From positions 40,605 to 104,604 of the forward strand of contig DXIN01000030.1 in NCBI GenBank assembly GCA_019112865.1: 64,000 nt of DNA, read 5' to 3'. Of this stretch, positions 25,703 to 34,465 are shown piece after piece. How positions within the stretch are numbered: position 1 is the stretch's first letter; every line of letters starts with the position of its first letter. This DNA is from Candidatus Helicobacter avicola (lineage in GTDB: Bacteria; Campylobacterota; Campylobacteria; Campylobacterales; Helicobacteraceae). Below the pieces are notes generated by a model. That model worked only from the letters and a program-made list of their open reading frames with translations, was not told the origin of the DNA and ran no database searches. The translations under genes and the position numbers were made by a program.

Positions 25703-28147
25703 TTATTTGGTTTGGGTTTTAATCCGCATAGAGTTTAGCACCACGATGATTGAGCTAAAGCTCATCGAAAACGCCGCAAAAAGCGGTATGATAAGCCCAG
25801 CAAGCGCGATAGGGATTGTGAGAGCGTTGTAAATAATGCTTATTAAGATATTTTGTTTGATTGTTTTAAAAGTGATTTTAGCTAGATTCAGGGCATTTTG
25901 CACACTTTGTAGGGTGTCATCAAGTATCACCACATCACTGCTCAAAATCGCTATATCACTTCCCGCACCCATTGATATGGCGATGTCGCTTTTGCTAAGT
26001 GCGAGTGCGTCATTTATCCCATCGCCCACCATTACCACAATCTTATTTTGGGCTTTGAGATTCTCTATAAACGCACCTTTATCTAGTGGCGAAAATCCTG
26101 CGTGATACTCACTAATCCCAAGTTCTTGTGCGCATTTTTGCACACTTGGCTCCCTATCACCGCTAAGCAAAATCGCCTTGATATGCTGGGCTTGCAGATA
26201 GCTCACTAGCTCCTTGGCATAGGCTTTGGGTGAATCCTCTAGTTCAAAGAGTGCTAGCAGCTCCTCATCTTTAGCAAATCCAAACATCATACCCTCACCT
26301 AGCTCTAGCGGAGGGATTTTCACACCCTGTTCTTGCAAAAATGTCAAACTCCCACCAAGCAGTCGCTCTCCCTCTTGCACCGCACGCATTCCCTTAGAAT
26401 CTACTTGCTCATAGGATTGCAAAGCCACAAGTTTTGGGTTTAAGTGCGCATAATGCTCTTTGAGATACGCGCACACGCTAAGTGAGATAGGGTGTTTGCT
26501 AGAATGCGTGAGCGTATAAAGGAGCGAGGCATTTTCAGAATCTAGCCTATCTCTATGCACCTTGCACACTTGTGGTTTGCCCAAAGTCAGTGTGCCGGTT
26601 TTGTCAAAAACGATAACTTGCGCTTTAGCAAGTGTTTCTAGGAAGCAAGCTTTGCGGAAAAGTATGTGTTTTTTATACCCCTGCGCAATCCCCACTATCG
26701 TAGCTATGGGTGTAGCAAGTGCGAGTGCGCAAGGACACGCGATGATGATAACCGAAATAGCGATAATCATCGCCCCTTCCACGCCCTTGCCCCCTAGCAC
26801 ATACCAGCCCATAAAGCACAGCAGCGCGATAGCTAGTATCGTGCGTGAGAAATTTTGTGAGATAGCATTGGCGAGATTCTGTATATGGGGCTTGTGCGCG
26901 AGACTCTGCTCCACGAGGCTTAGAAGTTTGCTCATCAAGCTGTCATTAAAGCTCTTTGTGGCACGATAGAGAATCTTATGTGTGAGATTGATAGATCCAG
27001 AGAGTATCTCCTGCCCACTACTTAGCTCTAGGGGCATACTTTCGCCATTAATTGCCTTGGTGTCAAAAAGCCCCTTAGGACTTAGCAAGATTCCATCAAT
27101 AGCGATTTTTTCACCCGGCAGGCTCATAATCACATCGCCCACCTGCACTTCTTGGGGTTTTTTGACTTCTAGCTCGCGCTCATCGCCATTTTTGCAAATC
27201 GTGATGTTTTGGGGCAAAAACGCATAGATAGCCTCGAGATTCTCTCCTGCACTCTTTTTGCTCCGCACCTCTAAAAACTTCCCAATGAGCACAAAGGTGA
27301 TAATCATACTCACAGATTCAAAGTAAGTCTCCCCGCTGTGCGTGAGTGCAGCATAAATCGAGTAGGCATAAGTGAGGCTTGAACCCACGCTCACAAGCAT
27401 ATCCATACCGATAAAGCCGTTTTTAAGCCCATAATACGCCCCTCTATAAAATGCAAAGCCCGAGTAAAAAAGCGTGAGTGAGCACAGGAGGAATGAGGCG
27501 AGGTTTAGCACATTGCGCGCGTAGTCTTGTATGCCTAGGAAATACCCACTATATTGCGCCACTGCAATCCACATAATATTCATCGTGCAAAATAGCGCGA
27601 CAATCACGCGTGTGTAGTATTCTCTAGTTTGCTTTTTGTCAGCATTTTCTTGAATCTGTGGGTCGTAAGCATAGGCATCATAGCCAATGGAGCGGATTAG
27701 TCTGATGATTTGTGAAAGCGTGATGAGGGTGCTATCCCAAGTGATGTGCAGGCGGTTGTTGGTGTAGTTGATACTCGCGCTTTTTATGCCCTTTTGGGAG
27801 TTTAGGACTTGTTCATTGAGCCACACACACGCTGCGCAATGGATATGTGTGAGGATAAGCGCGCAGCTCTTTAGGTTGGGATTAGCACAATCTATGCGAA
27901 TGTATTTTTGCTCAAAACTCGGTGAGTCAAAAAAGCTCAAATCCTCTGTGTGTTCTTGTGTGGGTGGGGTGAGATTCACATCGCCAAGCTTGGTGTAAAA
28001 ACTCCCCAAATCCGCCCTTTGCAGCAGCATATACACACTCTCGCACCCATTACAGCAAAAATACAGCTCCTCGCCATTGTGAGAGACTTTTTTGAGCGCG
28101 CTTTGGTCGTAGATGTTGTGGCAATGACTACAATGGTATTGTGGCAA
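25703..28147 (-). CDS. ccoI: CcoI/FixI-type copper P-type ATPase for cbb3 oxidase assembly
   Basis: An 814-residue copper pump that supplies the cbb3-type cytochrome oxidase. The N-terminus has a cysteine-rich metal-binding region (HCSHC at 5-9 and CCNGCESVY at 31-39) characteristic of the FixI/CcoI branch, followed by an HMA motif HIHCAACVW. Then come the membrane helices, NGESMPLE, the ACPCALALATP copper site, DKTGTLTLG and GDGINDALAL. No ccoNOPQ genes are in the window. It is a separate paralogue from the CadA-like pump. Confidence 0.9.
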   Translation of the reverse strand: MPQYHCSHCHNIYDQSALKKVSHNGEELYFCCNGCESVYMLLQRADLGSFYTKLGDVNLTPPTQEHTEDLSFFDSPSFEQKYIRIDCANPNLKSCALILTHIHCAACVWLNEQVLNSQKGIKSASINYTNNRLHITWDSTLITLSQIIRLIRSIGYDAYAYDPQIQENADKKQTREYYTRVIVALFCTMNIMWIAVAQYSGYFLGIQDYARNVLNLASFLLCSLTLFYSGFAFYRGAYYGLKNGFIGMDMLVSVGSSLTYAYSIYAALTHSGETYFESVSMIITFVLIGKFLEVRSKKSAGENLEAIYAFLPQNITICKNGDERELEVKKPQEVQVGDVIMSLPGEKIAIDGILLSPKGLFDTKAINGESMPLELSSGQEILSGSINLTHKILYRATKSFNDSLMSKLLSLVEQSLAHKPHIQNLANAISQNFSRTILAIALLCFMGWYVLGGKGVEGAMIIAISVIIIACPCALALATPIATIVGIAQGYKKHILFRKACFLETLAKAQVIVFDKTGTLTLGKPQVCKVHRDRLDSENASLLYTLTHSSKHPISLSVCAYLKEHYAHLNPKLVALQSYEQVDSKGMRAVQEGERLLGGSLTFLQEQGVKIPPLELGEGMMFGFAKDEELLALFELEDSPKAYAKELVSYLQAQHIKAILLSGDREPSVQKCAQELGISEYHAGFSPLDKGAFIENLKAQNKIVVMVGDGINDALALSKSDIAISMGAGSDIAILSSDVVILDDTLQSVQNALNLAKITFKTIKQNILISIIYNALTIPIALAGLIIPLFAAFSMSFSSIIVVLNSMRIKTQTK

Positions 28148-28225
28148 GATTGTTCCTTTCTTTAGTTTCTCCTATCACTCAAAGCCGCGTATTCTATCCT
28201 AATAAAAATTAAATCTACTTTTTGT

Positions 28226-28231
28226 TACAAT
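28226..28231 (+). promoter_or_regulatory. Probable -10 box of the methyltransferase gene
   Basis: TACAAT lies about 30 nt before the GTG start at 28258. It argues against the earlier TTG at 28222, which would lie upstream of the transcript start. Confidence 0.4.
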
Positions 28232-28257
28232 ACTCCCAGCCCAAACAAAGGAGATGT

Positions 28258-29931
28258 GTGGAGAAGCTACTGCAGTGTTTTGAGTATATTAAACGTTACC
28301 ATGTGGATATGCTAGATTCTATTAGTATTATGCTAGAGCTTTTTATCATCAAAAATTTCCACCCCCATATCCTCACAGAATCTATCACACTAGGTTCTAA
28401 ACGCAAACCCCTCGCCCAGAGTCTCAATGCCAAAATCGAGGAAATCATCGGGCAGGAGCTTTTTATCGCTATTAATCCCAATATCAATTTTCTAAAGATT
28501 CTAAAACTTATCCAAGCAACCGACACGACACTAAGCAATATCGAAGAGTTTTTGCACATCATCACCCAAAAAAAGACCTCCAACAAACTCTATTACTACT
28601 CCACACCCCTAGAGATAAACGAACTCCTCGTGCGCCTACTAGATATACAAAGTGATGAGAAAATCTACAACCCCTGCTATGGCATTGGCACATTGTTTTT
28701 GATGATCTCCCAGATTCTGCACGCTAAGCAGCCAAATTCGCCCATAGCCCTTTATGGCGAAGAGCTTGATTCACGCCTTGCTAAAGTCGCCAAACTCACT
28801 TGCAAGCTTGCAAACATCGCCTATGACAACCTTATCATCAATGACATTCTAAAAGCTCCATTTTTTGAGCAAAAGTTTGACAAAATCATCTGCAACCCCC
28901 CATTTAGCGCGCATATAGGCGTGGAGTATCTCAAAGATGATAAACGATTTAAAGGCTTGCATAGCCTTGCTAAAACCTATGCCGAATGGGTGTTTTTAAT
29001 CCACGCGTTGTATTATCTCAAAAAACGCGCAGTCTTTATCCTGCGCACACAGACTTTGCAAAAATCCAGTCTTGAGAGCGAGTTTATGCAGAGATTCTAT
29101 AAGCAGGGGCTGATTGAGGCGATTATCGAGTTGCCCAAAAACATCTTCCCCCACCAAAATGCTGATTTTTGTGTGCTTGTGCTCTCACCTAACAATCAAG
29201 AGATATTAAACATCGATGCTAAAGGTGAGCATTTTTGGAAAAAAGATGGCAAATACAATCGCCTTGTGAATCTTAATGAGATTTTGGACGCGTTTTTTGC
29301 GCGCAAGGAAAACGAGTTTTGTTTTCTGATGCCCTACACACACCTCACTTCCTATCATCTCCCCCTCACACGCAGAGATTCAGAGCATAGCGAGGGCAAG
29401 ACTCTAAGCGCACTAGGTGTGGAGGTGTTTCGCGGGCAGCGCGTGTATGGGGGCAAAAACGATACGCGCATAGAATATTATGATGTGGGATTGGCGGATT
29501 TTAGCGAATATGGCTTTAGTGAGGAGTTTTTTACTAAACGCTCCCTAGGCGATAAGCCAAAGGTGCAAAAATACGCACTAAAACCCTATGATATTTGCCT
29601 CTCATTGCGTGGCAATACACCAAAAGTTACGATATTTAGCCCAAATATCGCGCACAAGCTTGCTGTGGCAAATGCTGGGATTGTGATCGTACGTTGTGTC
29701 AATCCCAAACAAGCCATCGGGCTGTATTGTTATTTTTACTCACACCAAGGGCAAAAGGCACTAAGCACGCTCTATGAGCATTACACCAAAAGCATTGATG
29801 TCCAAAGTCTCAAAAGCCTCACGATACCCACGGACTTTGAATCCCATAGCCAAGAGAGGTTTAAGCAAATCTGTGCATTTTCTACACAGCTTAGAGAAGT
29901 CAAAAACGCCCTAGAGGCTTTGCGAGGATAG
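28258..29931 (+). CDS. Orphan type I-like adenine methyltransferase fused to a specificity domain
   Basis: A 557-residue N6-adenine DNA methyltransferase of HsdM type. A helical N-terminal part is followed by the SAM motif YNPCYGIGTLFLMIS (~145-160) and the catalytic motif CNPPFSA (~213). After residue ~370 the sequence becomes HsdS-like, with one target-recognition domain (YALKPYDICLSLRGNTPKV) and a helical C-terminus. No hsdR or separate hsdS is adjacent. It could be a solitary epigenetic regulator or a type IIG-like remnant lacking its nuclease. The GTG start at 28258 has AAAGGAG five bases before it. Confidence 0.8.
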   Translation: MEKLLQCFEYIKRYHVDMLDSISIMLELFIIKNFHPHILTESITLGSKRKPLAQSLNAKIEEIIGQELFIAINPNINFLKILKLIQATDTTLSNIEEFLHIITQKKTSNKLYYYSTPLEINELLVRLLDIQSDEKIYNPCYGIGTLFLMISQILHAKQPNSPIALYGEELDSRLAKVAKLTCKLANIAYDNLIINDILKAPFFEQKFDKIICNPPFSAHIGVEYLKDDKRFKGLHSLAKTYAEWVFLIHALYYLKKRAVFILRTQTLQKSSLESEFMQRFYKQGLIEAIIELPKNIFPHQNADFCVLVLSPNNQEILNIDAKGEHFWKKDGKYNRLVNLNEILDAFFARKENEFCFLMPYTHLTSYHLPLTRRDSEHSEGKTLSALGVEVFRGQRVYGGKNDTRIEYYDVGLADFSEYGFSEEFFTKRSLGDKPKVQKYALKPYDICLSLRGNTPKVTIFSPNIAHKLAVANAGIVIVRCVNPKQAIGLYCYFYSHQGQKALSTLYEHYTKSIDVQSLKSLTIPTDFESHSQERFKQICAFSTQLREVKNALEALRG

Positions 29932-29933
29932 GT

Positions 29934-30389
29934 ATGGAGATACGAGAGAGCAGAGTAGTGGGCGTGGAGAGTGGCGCAAATGTCGTGGTGATGATGCCAA
30001 GTAATCTCTATGGCTGTAGTTTAGGCGATGAGGTGTTTGTGGGACCATTTTGTGAGATTCAAAGTGCGGTGAGTGTGGGCGCACGCACGCGGATTCAAAG
30101 CCATAGCTTTATTTGTTCGCTCGTAGAGATTGGGCAGGATTGCTTCATCGGGCATGGCGTGATGTTTGTCAATGATCTCTTTAGCGAGGGAGCTCCGGCA
30201 GATTCTAAGGACAAATGGCGTGCTACCAAAATCGGCGATAATGTCTCTATCGGCTCAAACGCCACAATTTTACCCGTATCAATCTGTGATAATGTCATCA
30301 TTGGTGCTGGCAGTGTGGTAACCAAAGACATAACAACAAGCGGATTTTATGCAGGCAACCCGGCAAGATTATTGCGAGAAATGGAGTGA
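29934..30389 (+). CDS. Hexapeptide-repeat (left-handed beta-helix) acyltransferase
   Basis: A 151-residue acyltransferase of the WlbB/FdtC-like sugar N-acetyltransferase type. Isoleucine- and valine-rich hexapeptide repeats such as VFVGPFCEIQ, CFIGHGVMFVND, VSIGSNATILP and VIIGAGSVVTKDI run through the protein. The loop FVNDLFSEG is where UDP-amino-sugar acetyltransferases bind substrate. It follows the methyltransferase after 2 nt. A role in surface glycan biosynthesis is likely, but the exact sugar is unknown. Confidence 0.78.
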   Translation: MEIRESRVVGVESGANVVVMMPSNLYGCSLGDEVFVGPFCEIQSAVSVGARTRIQSHSFICSLVEIGQDCFIGHGVMFVNDLFSEGAPADSKDKWRATKIGDNVSIGSNATILPVSICDNVIIGAGSVVTKDITTSGFYAGNPARLLREME

Positions 30390-30703
30390 GAATGTTAGGA
30401 ACAACAACCATAAAGAGCATTACAGAATCTAAAAATTTAAAGATTCAAAGACAGGCTATGTATGCTTACCAAGATTTAGCAATGGCGGAGCGAGTGGAGA
30501 TTCACTCTCCACGAGCGATAAACAAGAGCGTAGCTCTTGCAGGAGTGTATAGTAAATGCGTTTGCCCAAGTCGCGTTTATGAGGTAGCGACACCAAGAAA
30601 TGTGTTAGATTCTGTGAATCTTGTGTATGGACGCGTAGCGGAGCGAGTGGAGATTCACTCTCCACGAGCGATAAACAAGAGCGTAGCTCTTGCAATAAAA
30701 TAA
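30386..30703 (+). CDS. 105-aa ORF made largely of two copies of a palindromic element
   Basis: A GTG-started ORF between the acyltransferase (4-nt overlap) and uppS (overlapping TAATG). Its two halves contain the same 19-residue segment AERVEIHSPRAINKSVALA, encoded by two identical 57-bp palindromic elements. Outside these the peptide matches nothing I know. It may be a mobile-element-derived filler whose main role is keeping uppS coupled, or simply non-functional. It is reported because the frame is open and tightly packed, not because a function is visible. Confidence 0.35.
   Translation: MRMLGTTTIKSITESKNLKIQRQAMYAYQDLAMAERVEIHSPRAINKSVALAGVYSKCVCPSRVYEVATPRNVLDSVNLVYGRVAERVEIHSPRAINKSVALAIK
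30485..30541 (+). repeat. Palindromic element, copy 1 (57 bp)
   Basis: Two adjacent hairpins: GTGGAGA and TCTCCAC around a TTCAC loop, then CAAGAGC and GCTCTTG around GTA. It is identical over 57 bp to 30638-30694; the length is a multiple of three. Confidence 0.92.
30638..30694 (+). repeat. Palindromic element, copy 2 (57 bp)
   Basis: Identical to copy 1, in the same orientation and reading frame, 96 bp downstream. It ends 9 nt before the uppS start codon. Confidence 0.92.
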
Positions 30704-31416
30704 TGACTTTGCAACATCTCGCCATCATTATGGACGGCAATGGGCGATGGGCAAGCGCTAAGGGCAAAAACCGCACCTTTGGGCATAGACAGGGTGCAAA
30801 AGTCGTGCGTGAGATTACGCAGTATTGTGCTGGGCAAAATATCAAATACCTCACACTCTATGCGTTTTCTACCGAAAATTGGTTGCGTCCAAAGCAGGAG
30901 GTGGAGTTTTTGATGAAGCTCTTAGAGCATTACTTGCAGAGTGAGCTAGAAGTCTATCAACGCAACAATATCCGCTTTATTGTCATCGGCGATATAGAGG
31001 GACTAAGCAAAAAGCTCCAAAAACTCATACACACTATGGAAAATGCCACTGCGCAAAATACGGGGCTAACGCAATTTCTCGCCCTAAACTATGGAGCAAA
31101 AAACGAAATCGCCCGCTCGGTTTTATCGCTGTATAATCGTGGCGTGTTTGAGCAGGCTAAGAGCCTCAAACGCGAGCAATCTATCGACTACATCACCAAA
31201 AATATCGAAAACGCCCTTGATACGCGCGAAGTAAGTGCAGTAGATCTCCTCATACGCACAGGCGGGGAGATGCGACTTTCAAACTTCCTGCTTTGGCAGT
31301 GTGCGTATGCCGAGCTGTTTTTTACCCCCACGCTTTGGCCAGATTTTCACACCAAAGAACTCAATGCAATCATCGAGCAGTTTTATCAACGCGTGAGACG
31401 ATTTGGCGGATTATAA
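30703..31416 (+). CDS. uppS: Isoprenyl transferase (undecaprenyl diphosphate synthase)
   Basis: Makes the C55 lipid carrier used for peptidoglycan and glycan assembly. Family motifs are IIMDGNGRW at ~8-16, [10 protein letters not shown] at ~47-56 and [15 protein letters not shown] at ~185-199; 237 residues is normal length. Its ATG overlaps the stop of the repeat ORF. There is no strong ribosome site, and the second hairpin of repeat copy 2 lies immediately upstream, so translation may be affected by that structure. Confidence 0.94.
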   Translation: MTLQHLAIIMDGNGRWASAKGKNRTFGHRQGAKVVREITQYCAGQNIKYLTLYAFSTENWLRPKQEVEFLMKLLEHYLQSELEVYQRNNIRFIVIGDIEGLSKKLQKLIHTMENATAQNTGLTQFLALNYGAKNEIARSVLSLYNRGVFEQAKSLKREQSIDYITKNIENALDTREVSAVDLLIRTGGEMRLSNFLLWQCAYAELFFTPTLWPDFHTKELNAIIEQFYQRVRRFGGL

Positions 31417-31435
31417 CCCTAAGGAGCGAAATAAT

Positions 31436-32527
31436 ATGGATAGTTATCAATACAGCGAGCTTTTAAAAGAACTTAATAGCAAGGTAGAAAATATCGCAAA
31501 AATCATAAAACCTAAAGATTTGCGCCAAGAGCTAGAGGATATTGCTACACAGGAGCTAGATCCAAAGTTTTGGGAAGATGCCAAGAGGGCTGGAGAGGTG
31601 GGCAAGCTCAAGCGCAAAAACGAGCGGCTGCTAGAGGCTTTTAACAAAGCACAGGGAATGCTACAAGATTGCAAGGAGCTTTTTGCACTTTTAGAATCTG
31701 AAAACGATGAAGCAGCCCTAACCGAGCTTTTTGCCCAAGCTCCAGAGTTAGAATCCACTATCACAGAGCTTGAGATACAAGTAATGCTTAGTGAGCCAAA
31801 TGACAATGCCAATGCGATTGTTACGATTCAGCCCGGTGCAGGCGGGACAGAATCCCAAGATTGGGCGAGTATGCTCTATCGTATGTATTTGCGCTATGCC
31901 GAGCGACGAGGTTACAAAGTCGAGCTGCTAGACTACCAAGATGGCGAGGAGGCAGGGATAAAGGGTGTGGCGTTTATCATCAAAGGCGAAAATGCTTATG
32001 GTTACCTAAAGGGCGAAAATGGCGTGCATAGGCTCGTGCGAATTTCGCCCTTTGATGCCAATGCCAAGCGGCACACGAGCTTTAGCAGTGTGCAGGTAAG
32101 CCCCGAGCTTGATGATGACATCGATATCGTCATTGAAGATAAGGACTTGCGTATAGACACCTACCGCGCAAGCGGTGCAGGCGGACAGCATGTCAATAAG
32201 ACAGAATCTGCTATCAGGATTACGCATTTGCCCACCGGAATTGTCGTGCAATGCCAAAATGATAGAAGTCAGCACAAAAACAAAGCCACTGCGCTAAAAA
32301 TGCTCAAATCCAAGCTCTATGAGCTAGAGCGACAAAAACAACAAGATGATGTGGCGACACAAGAAAAAAGCGAGATAGGCTGGGGACATCAGATCCGCTC
32401 CTATGTGCTTGCACCCTATCAGCAGGTCAAAGACTTGCGCAGCGGGTATGCCACGAGCGACACAGGTGGCGTGCTAGATGGGGATATTGATAAGATTATA
32501 GAATCTGTGTTGGTGCATAGGGGATAG
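31436..32527 (+). CDS. prfB: Peptide chain release factor 2
   Basis: Terminates translation at UGA and UAA. It has the [15 protein letters not shown] segment with the SPF anticodon-like tripeptide and the catalytic [19 protein letters not shown] segment with GGQ. The frame is continuous from ATG 31436 (AAGGAG 11 nt upstream), giving 363 residues. There is no internal UGA programmed frameshift as in E. coli. Confidence 0.95.
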   Translation: MDSYQYSELLKELNSKVENIAKIIKPKDLRQELEDIATQELDPKFWEDAKRAGEVGKLKRKNERLLEAFNKAQGMLQDCKELFALLESENDEAALTELFAQAPELESTITELEIQVMLSEPNDNANAIVTIQPGAGGTESQDWASMLYRMYLRYAERRGYKVELLDYQDGEEAGIKGVAFIIKGENAYGYLKGENGVHRLVRISPFDANAKRHTSFSSVQVSPELDDDIDIVIEDKDLRIDTYRASGAGGQHVNKTESAIRITHLPTGIVVQCQNDRSQHKNKATALKMLKSKLYELERQKQQDDVATQEKSEIGWGHQIRSYVLAPYQQVKDLRSGYATSDTGGVLDGDIDKIIESVLVHRG

Positions 32528-32594
32528 GTATTTTGACATTTACAAAAACATACTCTATTGTTGCTCATTGCAGTTTTTGTGATAGGGGCGATAC

Positions 32595-32612
32595 CCTCTC
32601 GTTGCAGAGAGG
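32595..32612 (+). terminator. Possible terminator hairpin after prfB
   Basis: CCTCTC and GAGAGG with a six-base loop, followed within about 14 bases by a T-rich stretch. It lies between the convergent prfB and lipoprotein genes. Confidence 0.4.
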
Positions 32613-32622
32613 ATATTTGGGA

Positions 32623-33012
32623 TTATTTTTTTGCTTGATCTATGATTTTAGCAATACCAAGGGCAATACTACAATCACCAAAAGCTCTTTTCATCTCTGG
32701 GCTGTTTGGCATTGTCTTTTTGTTGAGGGAAGGACCTGCTTTTTCTGCGTGTTGCGCTTTTTCTATGGGGTTACCTACCAAAAATAGCTTTTCTTCTTGG
32801 GTGAGGTTTCTTGCGAGATCGTCTGCGATACAGTGATTGAGCGCACCCATCTCTTCGTCATTGAGCACTTTGGCATAAAGTTTTTCTACAGAGGGTTTTG
32901 TGTAAGCTCCCAGCTCTTGACGAACTTCTTTTTCGATTTGTGCTGCACTCTTTGACGCACACCCAAACATAACAAAAACACAGAGGCAAGATGCTGCTAG
33001 TATATGTTTCAT
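32623..33012 (-). CDS. Small secreted lipoprotein of unknown function
   Basis: 129 residues from ATG 33012, preceded by AAAGGAG. The N-terminus MKHILAASCLCVFVMFGCAS is a lipoprotein signal with Cys at 18 in FGC. The mature part is helical and charged, with CIADDLARNLTQEEK and FGDCSIALG, two cysteines that could pair. I do not recognise the family. A G9 tract lies in its promoter between the -10 box and upstream A/T-rich DNA, so expression may be phase variable. Confidence 0.72.
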   Translation of the reverse strand: MKHILAASCLCVFVMFGCASKSAAQIEKEVRQELGAYTKPSVEKLYAKVLNDEEMGALNHCIADDLARNLTQEEKLFLVGNPIEKAQHAEKAGPSLNKKTMPNSPEMKRAFGDCSIALGIAKIIDQAKK

Positions 33013-33059
33013 AACACTCCTTTGATGTAAAAATTTCCACAATTACTTGTGCAGCGAGT

Positions 33060-33090
33060 ATTATATCCCCCCCCCTTAAAAGAAAATAAA
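33060..33090 (-). promoter_or_regulatory. Promoter of the lipoprotein gene with a G9 spacer tract
   Basis: On the minus strand TATAAT (33060-33065) is preceded by one A and nine G (33067-33075), then TTTTCTTTTAA. The ATG is 48 nt downstream of the box. Change in the G-run length would alter the distance from upstream promoter contacts to the -10 box. Confidence 0.65.
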
Positions 33091-33115
33091 ACAATAGGGT
33101 GTTTGGAGTTAAGTG

Positions 33116-33823
33116 CTATTTTTTTCTCACATAGATAAAAACACAATCATAAGTGAGTGTGTTTGCGAAGTTTTTTTCAAAATTCCCCAAAAGCTCTTTG
33201 CTCAAAAAAAAGCCATTTTGCACACCATTTACCCCACTAAAATGCAGATGTCTAAAAGCCTCAATCGCAGATTCAAAGTGCAGTGTGTGGCTGTCTTGGG
33301 AGAGATGTAAAATCTCAAAATGCTCACTTAGAATCTCCTCATACTCCTCTAGATTCAGATACTCTAGCCCAACTCCACATAGCTCCCTAATCTGCCAGAG
33401 ATTGCGCTTCCCAAAGCTTGAGAGGAGTAATGCTCCGCCGCAGCGCAAAAACCTAGGCAGTGTCTGCAAGCATTTGCGTTGGTTAAGCCACTGAATCGCG
33501 GCATTAGCCGTGATGAGGTCAAAGGTGCGTGGGGATAGAATCTCACTCAAGTCTTTCATATCAAAGCGCAAAAATTCTTTGCCTCCACCAAAATACTGCG
33601 CGTAGTTATTGATGTCGTTGCACACAAAGTGCGCGTGGGGGTAGAGGGATTCTAAAAGCTTCGTGTAGCTTCCTGTGCCACAACCAAACTCAAAAATATC
33701 TGTGCATTGTGAGGGAGATCCTCGGAGAATCTCTATGAGTTTTTGTGCCATTTGGTGCTGCACGATAGCATATCGCTCGTAGTTATGGGCATGGCGTAAA
33801 AATCGCTGGGCGGATAGAGACAT
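33116..33823 (-). CDS. bioC: Malonyl-ACP O-methyltransferase BioC
   Basis: Starts pimelate synthesis for biotin by methylating malonyl-ACP. A 235-residue SAM methyltransferase with N-terminal AHNYERYAIVQHQMA, motif I IFEFGCGTGSYTKLL at ~43-57 and LITANAAIQWL at ~102-112, typical of BioC. It is the last gene of a bioF-bioG-bioC run, 9 nt after bioG. Confidence 0.88.
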   Translation of the reverse strand: MSLSAQRFLRHAHNYERYAIVQHQMAQKLIEILRGSPSQCTDIFEFGCGTGSYTKLLESLYPHAHFVCNDINNYAQYFGGGKEFLRFDMKDLSEILSPRTFDLITANAAIQWLNQRKCLQTLPRFLRCGGALLLSSFGKRNLWQIRELCGVGLEYLNLEEYEEILSEHFEILHLSQDSHTLHFESAIEAFRHLHFSGVNGVQNGFFLSKELLGNFEKNFANTLTYDCVFIYVRKK

Positions 33824-33832
33824 ACACAGCCC

Positions 33833-34465
33833 CTAAAAAACCTTGAGAGATTGAAACACAAAATGTGGGTAGGCAAGCCTGTGGAGTGTAAAATCCTCGT
33901 GTGTTTTGGCATATAATTCCCACGCAAGATTTTGTGCAAGAGGGCTAAAAATCACATCATTATCGCTCACAAATGCCTTACGCCACTTAGGCACATAGGC
34001 TAGAGATGTGGTGCAAAAATCTCGCAAAGATTGCAATTCCTCAATAAGCGTTTGTGTGGGCGATAGGAACTCACAAAAATTTGCATAATTTTCACAATCC
34101 CCAAAGCAGCCGCGTGCAAATGCCTCTGTGTCCAGATGCTCAATTGTGTGTTTAAAAAGTCTTGGGTGTATGCCAAACTTAGAATCTATGCCTACAATCG
34201 TGCCATTAACTGCTATGGCATTTTCAAGACAAGGACTAGGAGCTGTAAAGATTCTAGAGGCTATGGCGACACCCATAGACCACGCGATGAGGGATTGTGC
34301 GTCTTTGGCAAGGCATACAATCTCATCAAGATTGCTAAAATCACGATAGTCATAGACCATAGCTAGAGATTGCGTGGGATTAAAGGCGCGTGGCAACACC
34401 CCAAAGCCACTCATAAAAAGCTTAAATGATGTGTGCGGTGCGCCATTAAAAAAATGTATTTTCAT
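33833..34465 (-). CDS. bioG: Pimeloyl-ACP methyl ester esterase BioG (DUF452)
   Basis: Removes the methyl group from pimeloyl-ACP methyl ester. A 210-residue alpha/beta hydrolase with the nucleophile elbow AWSMGVAIA (Ser ~71), N-terminal FFNG and MSGFGV segments of the BioG type, and YDYRDF before the nucleophile. It overlaps bioF by 4 nt (ATGA). BioG rather than BioV, the H. pylori solution, occupies this step here. Confidence 0.82.
   Translation of the reverse strand: MKIHFFNGAPHTSFKLFMSGFGVLPRAFNPTQSLAMVYDYRDFSNLDEIVCLAKDAQSLIAWSMGVAIASRIFTAPSPCLENAIAVNGTIVGIDSKFGIHPRLFKHTIEHLDTEAFARGCFGDCENYANFCEFLSPTQTLIEELQSLRDFCTTSLAYVPKWRKAFVSDNDVIFSPLAQNLAWELYAKTHEDFTLHRLAYPHFVFQSLKVF

Noticed and set aside
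31403..31436. Possible programmed frameshift or longer start in prfB
   Set aside because: The frame is continuous from ATG 31436 with an AAGGAG site, and no in-frame UGA slippery site is present.
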